Assembly (NCBI GenBank): GCA_964392325.1
Contig: CAYMPJ010000007.1
Coordinates: 88,716 to 152,715, forward strand
Length of the DNA stretch: 64,000 nt
Reading direction: 5' to 3'
DNA from: CALLPQ01 sp964392325
GTDB lineage: Bacteria > Pseudomonadota > Alphaproteobacteria > Caulobacterales > Parvularculaceae
In this document: in pieces, positions 9,081 through 18,317 of the stretch
How the letters are laid out: every line of letters starts with the position of its first letter
How positions within the stretch are numbered: the stretch's first letter is position 1
Translations under genes and position numbers: made by a program
The notes under the pieces: model-generated
The model's database searches: none
Told to the model about the DNA's origin: nothing
What the model saw: the letters and a program-made list of their open reading frames with translations, nothing else

Positions 9081-10040
9081 ATGGCTGTCTACACCCGGGT
9101 TGATGATTCACAATTAGAAAAATTTCTGACAGCTTACGATGTCGGAACCGCAGTCAATTTTAAAGGGATCGCCGAGGGCGTTGAAAACAGCAATTATTTT
9201 CTCGATACACAAGATAACCGCTATATTTTGACCCTCTATGAAAAGCGGGTGAATATATCTGATCTTCCCTTTTTTCTATCCCTGATGGATCATTTTGCCG
9301 ATCTTGGTCTTCCCTCAGCAAGGCCAATCCGTGCACGCGATGGCGAGATACTCCAGGAATTATGTGGTCGCACAGCCGCCCTGATTGCCTTTGTGCCGGG
9401 ATTGTCGCGCAATATACCAAGCATAGAGGATTGTAGTACGATGGGCGCGATGCTAGCACGCGCTCATAAAGCAGCTCTTAGTTTTCCAATGAGCCGTGAA
9501 AATGATTTATCGCTGGCCGGCTGGCAAAAACTGGCGACCCGATGTCAACGCGCTGACGAATGCAAAACAGGGCTGACCTCTACCATCAATGATGAAATTA
9601 CATATTTAACCAAACATTGGCCTGACGGTAAAAACCTTAGAAGCGGTGTTATTCATGCTGATTTTTTTCCCGATAATGTTTTGTTTTCCAATAATGGCGA
9701 AATATCAGGACTAATTGATTTTTATTTTTCCTGTAATGATTTTTTCGTTTACGATCTGGCGATCTGTTTGAATGCATGGTGTTTCGATGCAAACCATACC
9801 TTTCAATCCGATAAGGCAAACGCCTTCATTGCCTCCTATCAAAGCCATACATCTTTAACCAAAGAAGAAATTGAAATCCTGCCTCTTATGTTACGCGGCG
9901 CGGCCATCCGATTCCTCCTGACACGAACTTATGATTGGCTGAATAAAGTCGAGGGCGCATTGGTAACTGTCAAAGACCCTACGGAATATTATAAAAAACT
10001 AGCTTTTCATCAACAAAATCCAGATGCGATAAAATTATAG
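9081..10040 (+). CDS. thrB: Homoserine kinase, APH-fold type
   Basis: 319 residues of the aminoglycoside-phosphotransferase-like homoserine kinase, which phosphorylates homoserine in threonine synthesis. The N-terminus carries VGTAVNFKGIAEGVENSNYFL. The catalytic loop VIHADFFPDNVLF and the metal-binding GLIDFYFSCNDFFVYDLA follow in the normal order. The gene starts 3 bases after the ispH stop and is followed 9 bases later by rnhA. The threonine role is inferred from this conserved neighbourhood as well as from the sequence; the fold alone would not exclude another small-molecule kinase. Confidence 0.93.
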   Translation: MAVYTRVDDSQLEKFLTAYDVGTAVNFKGIAEGVENSNYFLDTQDNRYILTLYEKRVNISDLPFFLSLMDHFADLGLPSARPIRARDGEILQELCGRTAALIAFVPGLSRNIPSIEDCSTMGAMLARAHKAALSFPMSRENDLSLAGWQKLATRCQRADECKTGLTSTINDEITYLTKHWPDGKNLRSGVIHADFFPDNVLFSNNGEISGLIDFYFSCNDFFVYDLAICLNAWCFDANHTFQSDKANAFIASYQSHTSLTKEEIEILPLMLRGAAIRFLLTRTYDWLNKVEGALVTVKDPTEYYKKLAFHQQNPDAIKL

Positions 10041-10049
10041 GAATGCCCA

Positions 10050-10484
10050 GTGTTAAAAATTTATACAGATGGTGCGTGTTCGGGAAATCCTGGCCCAGGA
10101 GGTTGGGGAGTGTTTATTATTGATGGTGATGAAGAACGCGAAATCAAAGGCGGAGAACCAAACACCACCAATAACCGCATGGAGTTGATGGCAGCAATTG
10201 AAGCTGTGCGCGCAATGCCGGAATCCACTCATTTTCAACTGTATACGGACAGCCAGTATGTGAAAAACGGCCTCAATAGTTGGATCCATAATTGGAAAAA
10301 AAATGGCTGGAAAACAGCCTCAAAAAAACCTGTAAAAAACAAAGACCTTTGGGTCGAGCTCGATGCGCTCGCATCAACCCGCACTATTGATTGGCATTGG
10401 GTCAAGGGACATGCAGGTGATTCCGGCAATGAACGCGCTGACGAACTCGCCCGTGAGGGCCTTACCCAATATGGCGAATATTAA
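10050..10484 (+). CDS. rnhA: Ribonuclease HI
   Basis: A 144-residue type 1 RNase H that cleaves RNA in RNA-DNA hybrids. All four acidic catalytic residues are visible: Asp in IYTDGACSGNPGPGGWG, Glu in NRMELMAAIEA, Asp in LYTDSQYV and Asp in GNERADELAREG. The basic handle region (WIHNWKKNGWKTASKKPVKN) is present. The start is GTG at 10050 with AGGAA about 7 bases upstream; the nearby ATG at 10043 is out of frame. Third gene of the ispH-thrB-rnhA operon. Confidence 0.96.
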   Translation: MLKIYTDGACSGNPGPGGWGVFIIDGDEEREIKGGEPNTTNNRMELMAAIEAVRAMPESTHFQLYTDSQYVKNGLNSWIHNWKKNGWKTASKKPVKNKDLWVELDALASTRTIDWHWVKGHAGDSGNERADELAREGLTQYGEY

Positions 10485-10666
10485 GACTTGCCTCTCGATT
10501 TCGTGAAATCGCGTTAACACTGGCCCAATTAAACTTGAATGGTCCCTGACGTCATTTGGGTATAGGGTCTCGCAACGTATAAGAGAATCTGGACCAGCGA
10601 CTGGATAAATAGCTGATCTTCGATTGGTTCCGGGATCAAATATTTCGCAATTATACAAGGTATTTT

Positions 10667-12490
10667 ATGAGCATTCATTCCTTGCCACATAAAGCTGCGC
10701 CGCTCTATGATGAGAATAACCATGGGAGAACAGAAAAAAATACCATGACAGGGTCTGGACCAAAAAAAACTGGCCAACAAACCGATTTTGACCTCATCAT
10801 AATTGGAGGAGGAATCGCGGGCGGTATGCTCGCTGCTGCTATGGCGCGCAATGGCGTTCGAACATTGGTGCTTGAAGGGGGCGTTCATCCAAAATTTGCG
10901 ATTGGCGAGTCGATGATTTTGGAAACATCTGAAATTATGCGCTCTCTAGCGATGATCTTTGATGTTCCTGAACTTGAAACCTTCAGCTCAGAATATTTTA
11001 TGCCAGTTGCCGGGACAACCCACGGCGTGAAACGGCATTTCAGTTTTTTACCCCATCAAGAAGATCAGGAACCAAATGCCCAAAATCTGGTTCAGGCCGT
11101 CATTCCCAAACATCCATACGGCCATGAATTACATCTTTATAGGCAAGATACGGATTATTATTATTTATCTGTCGCAATGAAATATGGCGCAGTTGTTAAT
11201 CAAAATGTCAAAGTTACCCAAGTCGACATTGGCGAGAAACAAACGCTCATCACCACCGACACAAATAAGCAATATTCTGCTGACTATGTTGTTGATGCGG
11301 GTGGTCATAATTCGATTATCGCAATGGCCAACGATTTACGGGAAAAAGATGGTTTACTCACTCATACCCGCTCAATTTTCACCCATATGGTTGATGTCTC
11401 CTCTTATCATGAACAGGGCCCGACAGCCAATGAGCTGGGGGTTCCTTTTTCTTTAAGTGAGGGCACCCATCACCATGTGTTTGAAGGGGGATGGATGTGG
11501 GTTATTCCTTTTAATAATCATTCACAAGCGTCCAATAATCTTTGCTCGGTTGGTCTGTTACTTGATCCGCGTATTCATCCAATTCGCGAGGACTTGACGC
11601 CGGAAGAAGAATTTAATGCGTTTTTAAGCCGTTATCCGGCGATGGAGCGCCATTTAAAGGGCGCAAAGTCAGTGCGCAACTGGATTAGAACCGGTCGTAT
11701 TCAGTATACATCTAAAGAATGCGTTGGCGATCGCTTTACTCTGCTAGGACATGCAGCCGGATTTATCGATCCCTTATTTTCAAAAGGCCTTTATTCCAGT
11801 CTTGCCTCGGTTTTGACATTTGGACGCTTATTTTTGTCGGCCAGAAAAACCGGCGATTATTCGCGGGAGAAATTCCTCCCCTTGGAAAGACTAAGCAACA
11901 ATTTTACGCGCAATAATGATCGCTTGGTTGCGAACTCGATAAAGAGTTTTGCAAAGCCAGAACTTTGGCGGCAATATTCGGTTATGTGGCTAACAGGGGC
12001 TTATCTTGAATTGGTAAAGCTAACGACAATGCGTCAGGCCATGAAGAAAACTCTCAATAAGCCCGGTAAAACCTATGAAGGCTTATGGGAAGAAGAGATT
12101 CCGAATTTAAAATTAATTGGCGGATGCTACGCGGATTATGAAAACTTGTTTGATGATATCTCTACACAAATCGAACAATTGGATATGAATGAGAATGCGG
12201 CCATTGATTATGCACTTCAAGATATATCTGAGAAAATTGCCGCCTCGTCATGGATACCCGCTTCTCATCGCAATATTGCGGCTGGTGCGCGCCATTTACC
12301 AAGTAATAAATATAATCTCAAACTGTTTACCCGCAAAGGCGGTCTGCTAGGTGAAAAACCTTATCGGGATCACTTTTTTGGGGATACCAATTCTGTGGAT
12401 TTGGCTTTGTTTTTGGCAAAAGACATTGTCAAATATTCAAAACCGGCGATCAATACGCGCCACAAAAGACAAATGCAAAGCGCGCTTTAA
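10667..12490 (+). CDS. Flavin-dependent halogenase-like FAD oxidoreductase
   Basis: A 607-residue FAD-dependent monooxygenase-fold protein. The N-terminal dinucleotide-binding loop is FDLIIIGGGIAGGMLAAAMA (about residues 40-60). KFAIGESMI (about 75-83) resembles the GxGES/GEA motif of flavin-dependent halogenases, and GGWMWVIPF (about 274-282) matches their GWxWxIP signature. DRFTLLGHAAGFIDPLFSKG is the second FAD-contact motif. Known halogenases use FADH2, oxygen and halide to halogenate aromatic or pyrrole substrates; related proteins are geranylgeranyl reductases and epoxidases. No flavin reductase, carrier protein or biosynthetic partner is adjacent, so the substrate is unknown. AAGG lies 8 bases before the ATG. 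It stands alone between rnhA and a convergent protease gene. Confidence 0.75.
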   Translation: MSIHSLPHKAAPLYDENNHGRTEKNTMTGSGPKKTGQQTDFDLIIIGGGIAGGMLAAAMARNGVRTLVLEGGVHPKFAIGESMILETSEIMRSLAMIFDVPELETFSSEYFMPVAGTTHGVKRHFSFLPHQEDQEPNAQNLVQAVIPKHPYGHELHLYRQDTDYYYLSVAMKYGAVVNQNVKVTQVDIGEKQTLITTDTNKQYSADYVVDAGGHNSIIAMANDLREKDGLLTHTRSIFTHMVDVSSYHEQGPTANELGVPFSLSEGTHHHVFEGGWMWVIPFNNHSQASNNLCSVGLLLDPRIHPIREDLTPEEEFNAFLSRYPAMERHLKGAKSVRNWIRTGRIQYTSKECVGDRFTLLGHAAGFIDPLFSKGLYSSLASVLTFGRLFLSARKTGDYSREKFLPLERLSNNFTRNNDRLVANSIKSFAKPELWRQYSVMWLTGAYLELVKLTTMRQAMKKTLNKPGKTYEGLWEEEIPNLKLIGGCYADYENLFDDISTQIEQLDMNENAAIDYALQDISEKIAASSWIPASHRNIAAGARHLPSNKYNLKLFTRKGGLLGEKPYRDHFFGDTNSVDLALFLAKDIVKYSKPAINTRHKRQMQSAL

Positions 12491-12513
12491 CCATCAGTTT
12501 AAATCTGTTGAGA

Positions 12514-13557
12514 TTAAAAGAACCAGCGTTTCTTTGGTTTTTGATCATCGAGGCTATAAGTGGCCTGGCGTAAATCGCCTTTTTCCGGTCCCGCATTTGC
12601 TGGTGCTTGAATGGCCTCTGGTTTCCATGGACCATAGCTAAAGCTTTGCGCTCCTGCACCGGGTTGATAGCCGGTAAGCGATCCCTGCCCAATCGCATGG
12701 GGCGCCATTGGTGCACGGCGTATATCACGCGCTGCCTTACCTTCAACCGAACCAAGGTCGACTGTTTTCACACTCGCCCCCCTTAAACTGCTCGGGAACA
12801 ACGCCATTAGATTCATCATGTCTTCCGGCATTTGAACAGAAACATTCAATCCCAATTCCGATGCATGAGATGCGATGATTGGATAATCGTGTGTCCAGCG
12901 ACCAGAGGAAAGTTGTTCAGCGATCGCGTTTGCCGCATTATCGGATACCGTTCCCTCTAATAATTCATAAGCAGCGCTATGCAATTGCCGAATGGCCATT
13001 TCCCCTACATCGGCCAGAATTAGAGAGTAATCATCGGTTGCATCAATCTTTTTCTCCTGCTTTACGCGCAGAATTGACGCTGCTGGTAATCCGCCAATTT
13101 GTGGATCGATAGGCCCGAGAGCGGCATGTTGGCTGAGGATAATTTCATCAGCGGCAAGCGCGATTAACGTTCCGCCAGACATAGCATAATGCGGAACAAA
13201 AACGCTGGTGCGTCCCGGATGTGCCTTGATAGCTCTTGCAATTTGCAAGGCCGGTAAAACCAACCCGCCGGGCGTATGAAGAATAATTTCCAGGGGCATA
13301 TCATCCGGGGTGCGCCTTATGGCTTCGAGTACATCCTCGGCATCATTAAGATCAATATATTTTAAAACCGGCATCCCCAAAAGGCCCATTGCCTCCTGAC
13401 GATGGACGATTGCAATTATGCGGGATTTACGAGAGCGCTGAATTTTCGAAAAAGCAGATGTCAGTTCCACATGCGCTTTTTGCTTCCTCATATTAGGCAA
13501 TATTATAAACAAAAAGATAAAAATGAGCGGTATCAATAAGCCCGACAAAATATCCAT
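12514..13557 (-). CDS. Membrane-anchored SDH-family Clp-fold serine proteinase
   Basis: 347 residues beginning with one transmembrane helix (MDILSGLLIPLIFIFLFIIL) and continuing into a ClpP/SppA-like crotonase-fold proteinase domain. Features include IILHTPGGLVLPALQIA, the nucleophile region HYAMSGGTLIALAADEI and HAALGPIDPQIGGLP, as in the Ser-Asp-His serine dehydrogenase proteinase family. The C-terminal 60 residues are low-complexity and Pro/Gln/Gly-rich, ending KKRWFF. Probable role: membrane protein quality control or signal-peptide-like degradation, inferred from family. I prefer the ATG at 13557 (GGGG 6 bases upstream) over the GTG at 13572. It converges with the halogenase-like gene. 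Confidence 0.85.
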   Translation of the reverse strand: MDILSGLLIPLIFIFLFIILPNMRKQKAHVELTSAFSKIQRSRKSRIIAIVHRQEAMGLLGMPVLKYIDLNDAEDVLEAIRRTPDDMPLEIILHTPGGLVLPALQIARAIKAHPGRTSVFVPHYAMSGGTLIALAADEIILSQHAALGPIDPQIGGLPAASILRVKQEKKIDATDDYSLILADVGEMAIRQLHSAAYELLEGTVSDNAANAIAEQLSSGRWTHDYPIIASHASELGLNVSVQMPEDMMNLMALFPSSLRGASVKTVDLGSVEGKAARDIRRAPMAPHAIGQGSLTGYQPGAGAQSFSYGPWKPEAIQAPANAGPEKGDLRQATYSLDDQKPKKRWFF

Positions 13558-13669
13558 AATAAACCCCAACACCCTTAACTCTGCACACGCTATTCATAAC
13601 CAATCAGTGGCAATTATAAAGTCAGTTAATGCCCCAAATTGAAAGTGCTATTTTCAGCACACCCACTAA

Positions 13670-14722
13670 CTAAACATCCAGATCATCAGCTACAGATACA
13701 CCATTGCGCGCGCGAACCTGTATGTGTGCCTGTGCGAACATTAACGCTGCCATAATTTCAGTTATGCTATCATCTTGTCTATGGGTGGCCCTGGCTTTGA
13801 CATGCCAATCCCCGGTTTTTACCAGCCATAAAGATGATTTCATCTTCACATCGCTGCCAGGTATTTTGATACCATATCCAACTGCTATCGGGGCTTCCAG
13901 ACTTTCACCGTCTTCACTCTTAAGATTCACGTGCGGTATGGGAAGGGGCTCAGTCGTTTCAAATCGTTCCCTAATAATTTCCGCAGCCATTTTTGCATGA
14001 ACATCGCGCGAAACCCCGGGAATAAATGAGGCGTAGAGCGTAATTCTGGCACCGGTATTGGATTGAAATGAACAGCCGACATCAAGTCCATTGCTATCGA
14101 ACTTATGAATTCTGAAGAGGTTCAGCGCATAACTTCGATCCTCCGATTCCCACCGTGTAGGGCAAGCAAGACCGCTAGTGCTATTTACAACGCTCCCCTC
14201 CCCTTGAACCCAGCCCTCAGGTAATTGCTCCGAGATACTCGTATATTGCTGGGGATCGAATGAGAATTGATTGAGATGTTTAGACGAGCGACCCGAGCTA
14301 TCGCCAGAAAAATCTATTGAGTCCTCATGACGGGTCGAAACTGTTCTGGACCGGTTATCAGCAACATGGACAATTTTGCTCTCCGGCACATAATCTTCGT
14401 CACCATCTTCAACGATCGTCATCGCATTTGCAATTTGGGCAAGATCAATCCGGCTCAGATTTGTTATGGATTTATCGGCGCTGAGTGTTTGGCTACCGAC
14501 GACAAAACTACCATTTTCGGAATTGTCTGTAAAAAACTGTTCATGAGAAGAAAAATTTTCAACGAATTCAACAGAAGGATCAAACCCATCCGAATAAGCC
14601 TGATCATTTGAACTGCTAACGCAGCCGGCCAAACAAAAAGGAACAAAGAGGCCCATAGGAACGAGAATGTTCTTAGGAAAACCCTTCAGCATATTTTTTT
14701 TAACAGTTTTGTTATTTTGCAT
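13670..14722 (-). CDS. Lipoprotein of unknown function
   Basis: 350 residues with a signal peptide and a clear lipobox (LAGC at the end of LVPMGLFVPFCLAGC), so a lipid-anchored envelope protein. The mature N-terminal half is acidic, Ser-rich and probably disordered. The C-terminal half (from about LPEGWVQGEGSVVNSTSGLACP) looks folded, with two cysteines and alternating beta segments. No enzyme motif seen. The start at 14722 has AAGAAGAG 6 bases upstream; the TTG two codons earlier is less likely. It stands alone on the minus strand, 112 bases beyond the proteinase start. Function unknown. Confidence 0.78.
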   Translation of the reverse strand: MQNNKTVKKNMLKGFPKNILVPMGLFVPFCLAGCVSSSNDQAYSDGFDPSVEFVENFSSHEQFFTDNSENGSFVVGSQTLSADKSITNLSRIDLAQIANAMTIVEDGDEDYVPESKIVHVADNRSRTVSTRHEDSIDFSGDSSGRSSKHLNQFSFDPQQYTSISEQLPEGWVQGEGSVVNSTSGLACPTRWESEDRSYALNLFRIHKFDSNGLDVGCSFQSNTGARITLYASFIPGVSRDVHAKMAAEIIRERFETTEPLPIPHVNLKSEDGESLEAPIAVGYGIKIPGSDVKMKSSLWLVKTGDWHVKARATHRQDDSITEIMAALMFAQAHIQVRARNGVSVADDLDV

Positions 14723-15248
14723 GTTCAACTCTTCTTACCCGTTTCAAGTTTTCACCATTTAAAATTCGCAATCACAAAAGCCTCTGTTTCGTGCTTTTTA
14801 TCTCGCAAACCTTAGATCCCCACAATTATAAGCCGATTCAATATATTAAGCGACTTTCAACCCAAATCGCCGACTAACCCGCAATAGGTCTAATTCTGCC
14901 CATTTTCCTGGAATTTGCTATAGCTGGGGCGAAAATAAAGTGCCGGAACCCGCTAAATAAAGCCGGTTTCATAAAAATAGTGTCGATTTTATCCTATTAG
15001 ATGCCAAAACCCTCCACAGATTGCAGGTAAATGCCGCCTCACAGAAGGATCTTGAGGGAGAAGATTGTAGGAAAAAAATTGTGCGCCGCACTATAAATCA
15101 ATTCAGCCCGCCGATACCGGCTCTAAAATTCACATACTTTCACACTCAAAGTTGCAAGGCGCTGCGCGGGTGGGCGTCATAAAACTGTTGCACTTTACCT
15201 ATACCCGAAGAGCAAAGTTCGTAGATTATAAAACAAGGTCGATAAATC
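14723..15248. other. Intergenic region, no gene seen
   Basis: 526 bases between two divergent genes (lipoprotein and PiT-like transporter), so it must hold both promoters. I see no ORF with a ribosome site, no strong hairpin with a T-run and no tRNA-like cloverleaf. Exact promoters could not be assigned. Confidence 0.45.
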
Positions 15249-16418
15249 GTGTTTGATATTTCTTTTTTCGCAGCTTTGGGCTTTGCCTTTGCAGCTTACG
15301 CTGTGGTGGGAAACGATGCGCTCCAGACATTAGGGACCTTCATAAATTCCAATAACCGGTTTCACTGGTTCTGGCTATTTGCCTTCGCCGCAATCATCTT
15401 GATAGTGACGTTTTGTTATGGCTGGCACATCAATGATGGGGATCCGTCATATGGCCGCCTTGCGAACACTGCCAAATATCCACCTGTTGATATTAAATGG
15501 TACCATACCCTCCCCCCCTTAGTGCTATTAATCATTACCCGGTTTGGTATTCCCGTTTCTACAACCTTTATGGTGCTGACTGTTTTTGCATCCATTGGCG
15601 GTTTATCATCATTAATACAAAAGTCCTTGCTCGGCTACGGACTCGCATTTGTGGTTGGTCTGACTTTATATCTGGTGCTTTCCAAGACCCTTGAGCAATG
15701 GTTTAGAAAAACCATTAACCAACAATATCATCCGGTTTGGGTAATCTTGCAGTGGTCAACCACGGCCTATCTATGGTCTGTTTGGTTGATACAGGATTTT
15801 GCGAATATTTTCGTTTTCCTCCCGCGCGAATTATCCGCGCTGGAAGGGCTTGCAGGCCTCATCCTGATTGTAGGCTTGCTCGCCTATACTTTCGCCAATA
15901 AGGGGGGACCGATCCAAAAAATTCTCAGCTCAAAAACAGCTGTGACAGATATTCGCTCTGCTACGATTATCGATTTTACCTATGCGTCCCTGCTCTTTTA
16001 TTTCAAAGAGCTCAATAATTTACCCATGAGTACAACATTTGTATTTCTTGGATTAATCGCCGGAAGAGAATATGGTTTTGCTCTCACCCAAAAAGCAATT
16101 AGCTTTGCCAAGACGAGCGAGACGACCCTCTCTGATGCTTCAAAAGCCTATATTGGTCTGATTTTATCGATTAATATGGCTATTGGTCTACCCTTTATCG
16201 GGCGAAGTCTGGAATCAGGCGTTTTTGATATATCAACGCTGATTCCGTCATTTGATTTTACAATATATATATTCCTCGCCAACTTAATGTTGATACCCGT
16301 TACTTTGTATTTGCAAAAGAAAATAACATTACGGATGGTATTGTTGGCTACGTTGCTAATGGCAGCAATTGTTGCACTTTATAATTACGTAATTGCCTTT
16401 AGCATACTAAACACCTGA
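15249..16418 (+). CDS. PiT-like inorganic phosphate (anion) transporter homologue
   Basis: A 389-residue integral membrane protein with about ten hydrophobic segments. It opens AAYAVVGNDALQTLGTFINSN, reminiscent of the PiT GANDVANAFGT motif. It then repeats two internal signatures, RFGIPVSTTFMVLTVFAS (about residues 98-115) and LNNLPMSTTFVFLGLIAG (about 258-275), matching the duplicated PVSTTH-type signature of the PiT/Pho-4 family. Phosphate or another oxyanion is therefore the likely substrate; this is a distant member, so substrate is inference. Start is GTG at 15249 with AAGG 11 bases upstream. It stands alone, with no phosphate-regulatory neighbour. Confidence 0.72.
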   Translation: MFDISFFAALGFAFAAYAVVGNDALQTLGTFINSNNRFHWFWLFAFAAIILIVTFCYGWHINDGDPSYGRLANTAKYPPVDIKWYHTLPPLVLLIITRFGIPVSTTFMVLTVFASIGGLSSLIQKSLLGYGLAFVVGLTLYLVLSKTLEQWFRKTINQQYHPVWVILQWSTTAYLWSVWLIQDFANIFVFLPRELSALEGLAGLILIVGLLAYTFANKGGPIQKILSSKTAVTDIRSATIIDFTYASLLFYFKELNNLPMSTTFVFLGLIAGREYGFALTQKAISFAKTSETTLSDASKAYIGLILSINMAIGLPFIGRSLESGVFDISTLIPSFDFTIYIFLANLMLIPVTLYLQKKITLRMVLLATLLMAAIVALYNYVIAFSILNT

Positions 16419-16520
16419 GCTATCGACTATAACACTATGATTTTACTTCTAAATTTTTATAGTCTTTAGACATCAGGCTAACAGGGCATCGCGATGGAAG
16501 ACCGGATTTTGCGGACTCCA

Positions 16521-16943
16521 TCAATGCGGAATCTTTTGCTCTTCTTCCTCAATAGCCGTTAAGTTTTCTATATCGTTTATTATAGATAACAACACCTTGG
16601 TGGATTGATTATCGCAGGCAATCCCCGAATTATATGCCCGCGCTATACATCCATATTCTTTGGTGAAAAATTTCAACTTATTGGAAATATCAACCAATGT
16701 AAGTGCAGGGGTGTCGCAGATACATGTGATGATATTCGTCTTGATGTTGAATAACCCGCTAAGCAGCGAATGATATTTATCTTCCTGCTCACCGCTTGTA
16801 AAACTCACAGCCTCCATCGCCTTATCAACCTCATAGTTAATCTCATAGAGGGTACGAAGATAATTAAAGTTTTTTCCCGTAAGATTTGGTTTTTCAATTA
16901 TTTGGTAATCTGAAATATTATCAGAAGTAATTTGGTTCATCAT
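16521..16943 (-). CDS. Hypothetical protein coupled to IclR regulator
   Basis: 140 residues, soluble, largely helical, with several cysteines (TCICDTP, YGCIARAYNSGIACDN) and an acidic C-terminus (AIEEEEQKIPH). I recognise no family. It begins one base after the stop codon of the upstream IclR-type regulator, with GGGA about 8 bases before the ATG, so translation is probably coupled. That pairing suggests a role with the regulator, for example as partner or co-regulated product, but this is only inference. The following gap of about 100 bases separates it from the convergent transporter gene. Confidence 0.7.
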   Translation of the reverse strand: MMNQITSDNISDYQIIEKPNLTGKNFNYLRTLYEINYEVDKAMEAVSFTSGEQEDKYHSLLSGLFNIKTNIITCICDTPALTLVDISNKLKFFTKEYGCIARAYNSGIACDNQSTKVLLSIINDIENLTAIEEEEQKIPH

Positions 16944-16944
16944 A

Positions 16945-17712
16945 TTAAGTCCCTGAATTATTAAGTTTTTTCTCCAACCCTCTTACTTGCCCCTTAATAT
17001 AATTTGCATTTTCAACAGCAATTTTTTTTGTTAAATTATCGTCCGTTCCCACCATAGTGATGGCATATACATTCCTGGATAGTGGATCATAGATAGGCAC
17101 ACTGACACAATTAATTCCCTCTTTTGTCTCCCCTATATCCAAAGCAAAATTATCCTCCTTGCATTTTTCTATCATTTTTAAGTACTCAAACGGATCCGTG
17201 AGCGTTTTATCAGTCTGTTTACTCAACCCCTCTTTGAGTATTTCTGATGTTACACTCATTGGTTTTTTAGATATGAGAGCTTTTCCCGCCGCCGTACAGA
17301 ATATTTTTTCCCGGTCACCAACCCCATAAGCAAGATCACCACCCTGATCTGATAACACAGCATGGACAACGACTGCATCCGCGCCTTCTTGCGAGGTTAC
17401 CAGACAATGATCACCCAGAATTCTTGAAATCTCACTCACACATTCGTCTATATATTTATTTCCGTCTAAAATTTTTTCGACAGTCCGAGACAATAAATGC
17501 GTCTTTACACTGAGAATATAAGTCGAAGCCCCCAAAGTTTTTATCGCAAACCCTGTTTCAACTAGTGAATAAAGGGAGCGATAAACCGAGGCTCGCTCCA
17601 TCCCGAGCCTAGTTGCTATTTTACCCGCCGAAACCGGCTCGACCTGTTTAGATAAATACTCCAATACTTTTAATGTCTTAATGGAACTACTATTACCAAG
17701 TGTCTTTGGCAT
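16945..17712 (-). CDS. IclR-family transcriptional regulator
   Basis: 255 residues. The N-terminal winged helix-turn-helix (KTLKVLEYLSKQ, then SAGKIATRLGMERASVYRSLYSLVETGF) is followed by an IclR effector-binding domain. The conserved IclR segment FCTAAGKALIS is present, then the ligand-pocket region FALDIGETKEGINCVSVPIYDP. Family members sense small carboxylic or aromatic metabolites and often repress their own promoter. The start is ATG with GGGGAG 10 bases upstream. It heads a two-gene unit with a 140-residue unknown. The target pathway is not apparent; the Rieske/sarcosine genes are several kilobases away and have their own regulators. Confidence 0.92.
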   Translation of the reverse strand: MPKTLGNSSSIKTLKVLEYLSKQVEPVSAGKIATRLGMERASVYRSLYSLVETGFAIKTLGASTYILSVKTHLLSRTVEKILDGNKYIDECVSEISRILGDHCLVTSQEGADAVVVHAVLSDQGGDLAYGVGDREKIFCTAAGKALISKKPMSVTSEILKEGLSKQTDKTLTDPFEYLKMIEKCKEDNFALDIGETKEGINCVSVPIYDPLSRNVYAITMVGTDDNLTKKIAVENANYIKGQVRGLEKKLNNSGT

Positions 17713-18317
17713 GATCTATTCACTCCCCTGAACAGCAAGATCAAACAGTTTGTAACCAACTAGCAAGCTATTTTGATAAGAAATTGTACAAAAAACAAAA
17801 ATTGTTCATTTAGCGAACAAAAAAACAAATTAAGAAATGCAAACCGAGTAGGGGTTTACTTTCTGTTAACTATAGGCGTTGAGTCAACACAATAAAAAGT
17901 GGTATTACCTCTTTACGAACACTTCACACAAACAGATCAAAACGCAGAAGTTTTCGACTAATTATGAAATTAACAAAAGTTCGAAAATTCTTAATCAAAG
18001 AATTATGTCAATTTTTTGTTATTATTAATTTCAAAAAATAATGACACCAGCAGACTATTTTTTAAAAAAATATTTAAATTGACCCTTTGCTTTGGGGGCG
18101 TTTAATTCTCCATCCTACCAACACAAGTTTTTTTGTGCGTGCACTAAACTACAAAGCGGGGTTGGTTAGAACTAAAAATATTATCGATATTCATTTGTCT
18201 CTAAAGTCTTGCTTATGGTTATTCTCTCCGCACATGAAATAACACAAATTTGGCACAGTCTTTGCCACGTTTCCAGGCATCAATCTATTCCGATAGAACA
18301 ACTTGAATGTCATTTTT
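17713..18317. other. AT-rich intergenic region, no gene seen
   Basis: About 600 bases between the divergent IclR and cupin-like genes, strongly AT-rich, with A/T homopolymer runs around 18060 and many stops in all frames. It carries the inverted repeat at 17802-17820. No further gene or strong terminator is visible; promoters for both flanking genes must lie here. Confidence 0.5.
17802..17820. promoter_or_regulatory. Possible IclR operator (inverted repeat)
   Basis: TTGTTC (17802-17807) and GAACAA (17815-17820) form a perfect 6-bp inverted repeat with a 7-base spacer, about 90 bases upstream of the IclR start. Its position and symmetry fit an autoregulatory operator. Not proven. Confidence 0.4.
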
